64,000 nt of DNA from Oxalobacteraceae bacterium AB_14 (lineage in GTDB: Bacteria; Pseudomonadota; Gammaproteobacteria; Burkholderiales; Burkholderiaceae_D): NCBI GenBank assembly GCA_000381565.1, contig KB906724.1, positions 2,048,801 through 2,112,800 on the forward strand, given 5' to 3'. Numbering within the stretch: the first letter of the stretch is position 1; every line of letters starts with the position of its first letter. Below the pieces are notes generated by a model that did no database searches, was not told the origin of the DNA, and was given only the letters and a program-made list of their open reading frames with translations. Below, piece by piece: positions 59,646-64,000 of this stretch. Position numbers and translations under genes: made by a program.

Positions 59646-59915
59646 ATGTCGAAAATGTATATCGTGTCGCTGGCCGTAGGGCTGCTGGTTGGATTAATCT
59701 ATGGCTTCCTGAACGTGCGTTCGCCGGCGCCGCCGGTGATTGCGCTGGTCGGCCTGCTGGGCATCCTGCTCGGCGAGCAGTTGCCGCCGCTGCTGCGCCA
59801 GTGGTGGCAACCGGCGGCCAAACAGGTATCGTGGATCGAGCAGCAGGTCAAGCCGCATTGCTTCGGCCAACTGCCCTCCGCGCAAAAGAATGACGAAACC
59901 AAGGGGAACGCATGA
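59646..59915 (+). CDS. XapX domain membrane protein
   Basis: The 89-residue protein has two membrane helices (YIVSLAVGLLVGLIYGFLNV and PPVIALVGLLGILLGEQLPP) separated by the short RSPAPP loop; this two-helix unit with a PxPP loop is the XapX/DUF1427 domain. A cytoplasmic tail of about 35 residues follows, with one Cys-His motif (PHCFGQ). AGGAAT before ATG gives a weak ribosome site. Its stop overlaps the amidohydrolase start by 4 bp, so the two are coupled. Confidence 0.85.
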   Translation: MSKMYIVSLAVGLLVGLIYGFLNVRSPAPPVIALVGLLGILLGEQLPPLLRQWWQPAAKQVSWIEQQVKPHCFGQLPSAQKNDETKGNA

Positions 59916-61843
59916 TGAGCCAAGACCTGAGCCAGCAGCCCGACCTGATCCTGCACCGCGGCCTTTTCACCACGCTCGATCGCAGCAATCCGCACGCCGA
60001 GGCGGTGGCCATCAAGGACGGCCGCTTCACCCACGTCGGCCGCGCCAGCGAGATCCTGGCGCTGGCCGGCCCGCGCACCAAGGTGATCGACCTGCAGGGC
60101 AAGCGCGCGCTGCCCGGCCTGATCGACAACCACTGCCACATCATCCGCGGCGGCCTGAATTTCAACCTGGAGCTGCGCTGGGACGGCGTGCGCAGCCTGG
60201 CCGACGCGATGGCCATGCTGAAGGCGCAGGTCGCGATCACGCCCGCGCCGCAATGGGTGCGCGTAGTCGGCGGCTTCACCGAACATCAATTCGCCGAGAA
60301 ACGCCTGCCGACCATCGATGAACTGAACGCGGCGGCGCCGGACACGCCGGTGTTCATCCTGCACCTGTACGACCGCGCGCTGCTCAACGGCGCCGCCTTG
60401 CGCGCCGTCGGCTACACCAAAGACACGCCGGAACCGCACGGCGGCCAGATCCTGCGCGACGGCGCCGGCAACCCCACCGGCCTGCTGCTGGCCAAACCGA
60501 ATGCGGCCATCCTGTACCAGACGCTGTCGAAGGGTCCCAAGCTGCCGCTGGAATACCAGGTCAACTCGACCCGCCACTTCATGCGCGAACTAAATCGCCT
60601 CGGCGTGACCGGCGCCATCGACGCCGGCGGCGGCTTCCAGAATTATCCCGAGGACTACCAGGTGATCCAGCAGCTGTCGGACGCCAAGCAGCTGACGATA
60701 CGCCTGGCCTACAACCTGTTCACGCAAAAGCCCACGCAGGAGAAGGAAGACTTCCTGAACTGGACGCAAAGCGTCAAGTACCAGCAGGGCGACGACTACT
60801 TCCGCCACAACGGCGCCGGCGAAATGCTGACCTTCTCGGCGGCCGACTTCGAGGACTTCCGCCAGCCGCGCCCGGACATGCCGGAAACGATGGAGGACGA
60901 CCTGGAAGGCGTGGTGCGCGTGCTGGCGCAGAACCGCTGGCCGTGGCGCATGCACGCCACCTACGACGAAACCATCAGCCGCGCGCTGGACGTGTTCGAG
61001 CGCGTCAACCAGGACATTCCGCTGGCGGGGCTGAACTGGTTCTTCGACCACGCCGAAACCATCTCCGACCAGTCGATCGACCGCATCGCCGCGCTGGGCG
61101 GCGGCGTCGCCGTGCAGCACCGCATGGCCTACCAGGGCGAGTATTTCGTCGAACGCTACGGCCACGGCGCGGCCGAGGCCACGCCGCCGGTCAGGAAAAT
61201 CCTGGAGGCCGGCGTGAAGGTCTCGGCCGGCACCGACGCCACCCGCGTGGCCTCGTACAACCCTTGGGTGTCGCTGGCGTGGCTCATCACCGGCAAGACC
61301 GTGGGCGGCATGCAGATGTACCCGCGCGCCAATTGCCTGGACCGCGAAACGGCGCTGCGCATGTGGACCGAGAACACCACCTGGTTCTCCAACGAAGTGG
61401 GCAAGAAGGGCCGCATCGAAGCGGGCCAGCTGGCCGACCTGATCGTGCCGGACCAGGACTTCTACGCCTGTGCCGAAAGCGAGATCGCCGACATGACGTC
61501 GCGCCTGACCATCGTCGGCGGCAAGATCGTCTACGCGGCCGGCGAATTCGCCAGCCACGACGAACCGCCGCCGCCGGCCATGCCGGATTGGTCGCCGGTG
61601 CGGCGCTTCGGCGGCTATGCCGCCTGGGGCGAGCAGATCGGCAACAACCGCGCCGCGCTGAAGGAACTGGAGCAGCGCAAGCGCGAACAGCAGCAACTGC
61701 GCCGGCAGCAGGCCGCCTGCGGCTGCGCCAACCAGTGCAACGTCCACGGCCACCAGCACGCCAGTGCGTGGACCAGCAAGCTGCCGACGTCTGACCTGAA
61801 GAGCTTCTGGGGCGCGCTGGGTTGCGCCTGCTGGGCGGTGTGA
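59912..61843 (+). CDS. YtcJ-like metal-dependent amidohydrolase with Cys/His C-terminal tail
   Basis: The 643-residue protein starts by overlapping the XapX stop (ATGA). Early strand LILHRGLFTTLDRSNPHAEA and ALPGLIDNHCHIIRGG give the first HxH metal pair. Later ligands are His in MHATYDE, FDHAETI, and Asp in SAGTDATRVASYNPWVSLAW. C-terminal ADLIVPDQDFY closes the composite domain. It is in the YtcJ/amidohydrolase-3 class that acts on amides or imides. After about residue 595 a non-family tail adds QQAACGCANQCNVHGHQHAS and later GCACW, rich in Cys and His, possibly a metal site. Followed by DoxX with a TGATG overlap. Confidence 0.9.
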   Translation: MMSQDLSQQPDLILHRGLFTTLDRSNPHAEAVAIKDGRFTHVGRASEILALAGPRTKVIDLQGKRALPGLIDNHCHIIRGGLNFNLELRWDGVRSLADAMAMLKAQVAITPAPQWVRVVGGFTEHQFAEKRLPTIDELNAAAPDTPVFILHLYDRALLNGAALRAVGYTKDTPEPHGGQILRDGAGNPTGLLLAKPNAAILYQTLSKGPKLPLEYQVNSTRHFMRELNRLGVTGAIDAGGGFQNYPEDYQVIQQLSDAKQLTIRLAYNLFTQKPTQEKEDFLNWTQSVKYQQGDDYFRHNGAGEMLTFSAADFEDFRQPRPDMPETMEDDLEGVVRVLAQNRWPWRMHATYDETISRALDVFERVNQDIPLAGLNWFFDHAETISDQSIDRIAALGGGVAVQHRMAYQGEYFVERYGHGAAEATPPVRKILEAGVKVSAGTDATRVASYNPWVSLAWLITGKTVGGMQMYPRANCLDRETALRMWTENTTWFSNEVGKKGRIEAGQLADLIVPDQDFYACAESEIADMTSRLTIVGGKIVYAAGEFASHDEPPPPAMPDWSPVRRFGGYAAWGEQIGNNRAALKELEQRKREQQQLRRQQAACGCANQCNVHGHQHASAWTSKLPTSDLKSFWGALGCACWAV

Positions 61844-62256
61844 TGGCGGCGCCGCTTCAACCGCTGTTGAAACCACTCGGCGCACCGTGGCTGCGCCGGA
61901 TCTTCCTGCTGCTGATCTGCGCCGCCTATCTGCAGGGCGGCATCAACAAGCTGCTGGACTTCCCGTCGGCCATCGGCGAGATGCGCCACTTCGGCCTGTC
62001 GCCGGCCGGCCCGATGGCCGCGCTGGTGATCGCCGGCGAACTGGGCGCCTCGCTGATGATCTTGTGCGGCTACTACCGCTGGCTGGGCGCCGGCTACCTG
62101 GCCGCGTTCACGCTGATGGCCACCTTCGTCGCCAACCGCTACTGGGAAATCGCCGGGCCGGAACGCTTCATGGCGGCCAACGGTTTCTATGAACACCTGG
62201 GCCTGGCCGGCGCCTTTCTGCTGGTGGCATGGCACGACATTCAAAAGGAGACCTGA
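61843..62256 (+). CDS. DoxX-family membrane protein
   Basis: The 137-residue protein has four membrane helices, the DoxX four-helix unit: LRRIFLLLICAAYLQGGINK (helix 1 with the conserved GxxK), then MAALVIAGELGASLMILCGY, YLAAFTLMATFVANRYW, and HLGLAGAFLLVAWHD. DoxX proteins occur in thiosulfate:quinone oxidoreductase and many other settings; their common role is unclear. The start Met overlaps the amidohydrolase stop (TGATG); the upstream Met in the same frame is inside that gene. Confidence 0.85.
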   Translation: MAAPLQPLLKPLGAPWLRRIFLLLICAAYLQGGINKLLDFPSAIGEMRHFGLSPAGPMAALVIAGELGASLMILCGYYRWLGAGYLAAFTLMATFVANRYWEIAGPERFMAANGFYEHLGLAGAFLLVAWHDIQKET

Positions 62257-62912
62257 TGGAGCGTGGCGAGACCAAACAAAGCATGGCGCTGGGCTTCCTG
62301 GCCGGCTATGTCGACACGCTGGGCTTCGTCGGCCTGTTCGGCCTGTTCACCGCCCACGTCACCGGCAACTTCGTGCTGATCGGCAGGGCCATGGCGCGGC
62401 CGTCGCCGGACATCTTGCTCAAGCTGTTGGTGTTTCCGGTGTTTGTGCTGTTCGTTGCGCTGGCGCGCTTGCTGATACTGCATTGGCAGCGCACCGGCGG
62501 CCGCCAGTTGCGCAACAGCTTTTTGCTGCAAGCCTTGCTGATGGCGGGCAGCGCCGCCAGTGCCTGGGTGGGCGCGCCCATGGAGGCGCCCAATGCGCCG
62601 CTGACTTTGTTGACCGGCATGCTGTGCGCTGGCGCGATGGCGGTGCAGAACGCCTACGGCAAACTGCTGCTGGGGAAGGTGGCCGCCACCACCGTCATGA
62701 CCGGCAACGTGACCCAACTGGTGATCGACCTGGTGGACACGCTGCGCGGCGACGCCGACGCGCACGGGCGCCTGAAGAAGCTGGCCTGGCCGGTGCTGGC
62801 GTTCGCCGTGGGTTGCATCAGCGGTGCGCTGGCGTTCATGCAGGCCGGCTTCAACGGCCTGCTGCTGCCGTGCGTGCTGCTGGTCTGGCTGGCCGGCGCG
62901 GCCAGCGACTAG
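62256..62912 (+). CDS. YoaK/DUF1275-family membrane protein
   Basis: The 218-residue protein has about six helices. ALGFLAGYVDTLGFVGLFGL followed by FTAHVTGNFVLIGRAMAR is the diagnostic YoaK opening (AGY.D...F....G.F.....TGN). It repeats in the second half (VAATTVMTGNVTQLVIDLVD), as expected for the two-repeat architecture. Function in the family is unknown. The Met at 62256 overlaps the DoxX stop, so it is the fourth gene of the operon. The next gene is convergent and ends 4 bp later. Confidence 0.9.
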   Translation: MERGETKQSMALGFLAGYVDTLGFVGLFGLFTAHVTGNFVLIGRAMARPSPDILLKLLVFPVFVLFVALARLLILHWQRTGGRQLRNSFLLQALLMAGSAASAWVGAPMEAPNAPLTLLTGMLCAGAMAVQNAYGKLLLGKVAATTVMTGNVTQLVIDLVDTLRGDADAHGRLKKLAWPVLAFAVGCISGALAFMQAGFNGLLLPCVLLVWLAGAASD

Positions 62913-62916
62913 TGGA

Positions 62917-63555
62917 CTAGATCGACATGATGCCGCGCTTGAGGGCGATCGTCACCGCATGGGTGCGATCGTTCGCGGCCAGCTTGGACAGCACATTCTT
63001 CATGTGCGCCTTCACCGTCTCTTCCGATATCGACAGCTGTTCGGCGATGCGCCGGTTGGACTGGCCATTGGCTGCATGGCTCAACACCTCCGTCTCACGC
63101 GCGCTGAGCGGGCCCTGGCCCATGTGCTGGGCCAGTTCCATCGCGATCTCCGGCGGGATGCGGCGCTGCCCCAGGTGCACGCCGCGTATCGTATCGAGCA
63201 ATTCCTTGCGCAAGGTACTCTTCAACAAAAAGCCCGCGGCGCCGGCCTGCACGGCGCGCAGGATCTGCACGTCGCCCTTGTAGGTGGTCAGCATGACGAC
63301 GCGCGCGCCGGGATGGGCGCGCCGTATCGCCTGCAGCGCGCTGACGCCGCACATCTCCGGCATGACGATGTCCATGATGGTGACATCGGGCCGCAGCGCC
63401 TCGTGCTGCTCGACGGCCTCGCGGCCGTTGCTGGCCTCACCGGCCAGGCGCATGTCGTCCTGGCTGGCGATGGCTTCGCCCAAGCCCGTGCGCAGCAAGG
63501 GATGGTCATCAACCACCAGCACGCTGATGGGGCGAGGGATGTCACGCTTTTCCAT
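62917..63555 (-). CDS. NarL/FixJ-type response regulator
   Basis: The 212-residue protein has a complete receiver: VLVVDDHPLLRTGLGEAI with the acidic pair, the acceptor in VTIMDIVMPEMCGVSALQAI, Thr in MLTTYKG and Lys in GFLLKST. A LuxR helix-turn-helix follows (LSARETEVLSHAANGQSNRR, IAEQLSISEETVKAHMKNVL). Its partner kinase is not in view. It starts 10 bp downstream of the metallo-beta-lactamase-fold gene, so both are probably on one transcript; no good ribosome site is visible. Confidence 0.93.
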   Translation of the reverse strand: MEKRDIPRPISVLVVDDHPLLRTGLGEAIASQDDMRLAGEASNGREAVEQHEALRPDVTIMDIVMPEMCGVSALQAIRRAHPGARVVMLTTYKGDVQILRAVQAGAAGFLLKSTLRKELLDTIRGVHLGQRRIPPEIAMELAQHMGQGPLSARETEVLSHAANGQSNRRIAEQLSISEETVKAHMKNVLSKLAANDRTHAVTIALKRGIMSI

Positions 63556-63565
63556 GTCGGCCAGT

Positions 63566-64000
63566 TTAACGCAGCTGGGTGTAATTTGCCGGCACCCACT
63601 GGTAAGCCTTGCCGGCGCTGCGCAAGTGGCCCAGGCCGGGGAAGGGCAGGTGGGCCGCGCCTATCAGTTCGCTGTCCTTGGCGGCCGCCGTGAAGACTTG
63701 CCTGCGGGCCTGCGCGGCGGTCTTCGGATCGGTGTCGAAGCCGATGGTCACTTCCGGGTGGTCGAACTGGACGGCGCCGGCGTGGATCAGGTCACCCACC
63801 ACCAGCAGCTTCTTGCCTTTGCTCTCCACCATGTAGCTGATGTGGCCCGGCGTGTGGCCGTAGCTGGCGACGGCGCGGATGCCCGGCGTGATCTCGCCGG
63901 CGCCATCGAACGGTTGCAGGTGCCCGTTGGCCACGTAGGGCGCCAGCGACGTCATCGCGCCCTGGAAGAATCCCTTGCTGTCGACCGGCGCCTTGTCCAT
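63566..64000 (-). CDS. Metallo-beta-lactamase-fold hydrolase (5' end outside window)
   Basis: The frame is open to the window edge; the Met at 64000 is internal, since the first HxHxDH motif has not appeared yet. The visible part holds RAVASYGHTPGHISYMVESK (third metal-ligand region), LLVVGDLIH (bridging Asp) and AHLPFPGLGHL (last His). These place it among MBL-fold hydrolases of the quorum-quenching lactonase or glyoxalase II-like type, with a signal peptide possibly upstream. The ending YQWVPANYTQL is typical of secreted MBL proteins. Confidence 0.85.
   Translation of the reverse strand: MDKAPVDSKGFFQGAMTSLAPYVANGHLQPFDGAGEITPGIRAVASYGHTPGHISYMVESKGKKLLVVGDLIHAGAVQFDHPEVTIGFDTDPKTAAQARRQVFTAAAKDSELIGAAHLPFPGLGHLRSAGKAYQWVPANYTQLR

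Overview
This is a gene-dense, very GC-rich window with many 4-bp ATGA stop/start overlaps. It looks chromosomal and betaproteobacterial, most plausibly from Oxalobacteraceae (Massilia, Duganella, Pseudoduganella or relatives). That placement is inferred from three PEP-CTERM proteins, a monomeric NADP isocitrate dehydrogenase, several TonB-dependent receptors, XapX and NarL-type regulators, and a family of inverted intergenic repeats built on TTCCCGC...GCGGGAA. I see no rRNA, tRNA, CRISPR array, integrase or intact insertion sequence.

Layout. 0-6 kb: the 3' part of a hybrid sensor kinase, then on the minus strand a chemoreceptor followed by APS kinase, a DHH phosphoesterase and a sulfotransferase. 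These last three form an apparent sulfation cassette that makes PAPS, uses it and probably clears the pAp by-product. 6-8.4 kb: isocitrate dehydrogenase with its terminator. 8.4-9.1 kb: an AT-richer gap and a chimeric locus made of two broken genes. 9.1-13.6 kb: a membrane protein, an overlapping ArsR/SRPBCC/GFA operon, and a TetR regulator with visible operators at its own start and in front of a short-chain dehydrogenase, then a quinone-oxidoreductase-like enzyme. 13.6-20.2 kb: a secreted zinc phospholipase C/P1-nuclease-like protein overlapping a PpiC foldase and a lipoprotein, then an orphan gene, an esterase, an isochorismatase-fold hydrolase and a glycosyltransferase. 20.2-24.3 kb: a frameshifted PEP-CTERM gene, a small orphan, a Crp/Fnr regulator, a chemoreceptor remnant and an aldo/keto reductase.

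24.3-39 kb is mostly extracytoplasmic and on the minus strand: M1 peptidase / DUF6702-like protein / TonB receptor; a type-B carboxylesterase; a PEP-CTERM protein; a PafA-like phosphatase; and a PEP-CTERM protein co-transcribed with a 1185-residue pectate lyase-pectin methylesterase fusion. Upstream of that pair lies a cluster of TTGG...CCAA palindromes resembling GntR-type (ExuR/UxuR-like) operators. A GNAT plus XRE-cupin pair follows, then the wreck of an S53 peptidase gene containing an 11-G tract.

39.7-53.3 kb: an EF-hand protein, a complete RND efflux operon (outer membrane factor, adaptor, pump), a diguanylate cyclase overlapping a secreted orphan, NnrU, and a TonB receptor / serine hydrolase / hotdog dehydratase operon. 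53.3-55.5 kb is a cluster of decayed genes: sterol desaturase, rhomboid, TlpA-like, AhpD-like and possibly a MarR-like one. 55.5-64 kb: a TonB receptor downstream of a DUF2946-like protein, a VOC protein, a NarL regulator with an atypical receiver, a tightly packed XapX / amidohydrolase / DoxX / YoaK operon, and a metallo-beta-lactamase-fold gene (cut by the window end) feeding into a second NarL regulator.

No single locus is a proven new system. The best candidates for a second look are the sulfation cassette with a built-in pAp phosphatase, the phospholipase-like/foldase/lipoprotein triad, the pectin locus with its operator array, the XapX-amidohydrolase operon, and the unusual density of internally deleted pseudogenes. 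All calls come from reading the sequence; no database search was run.
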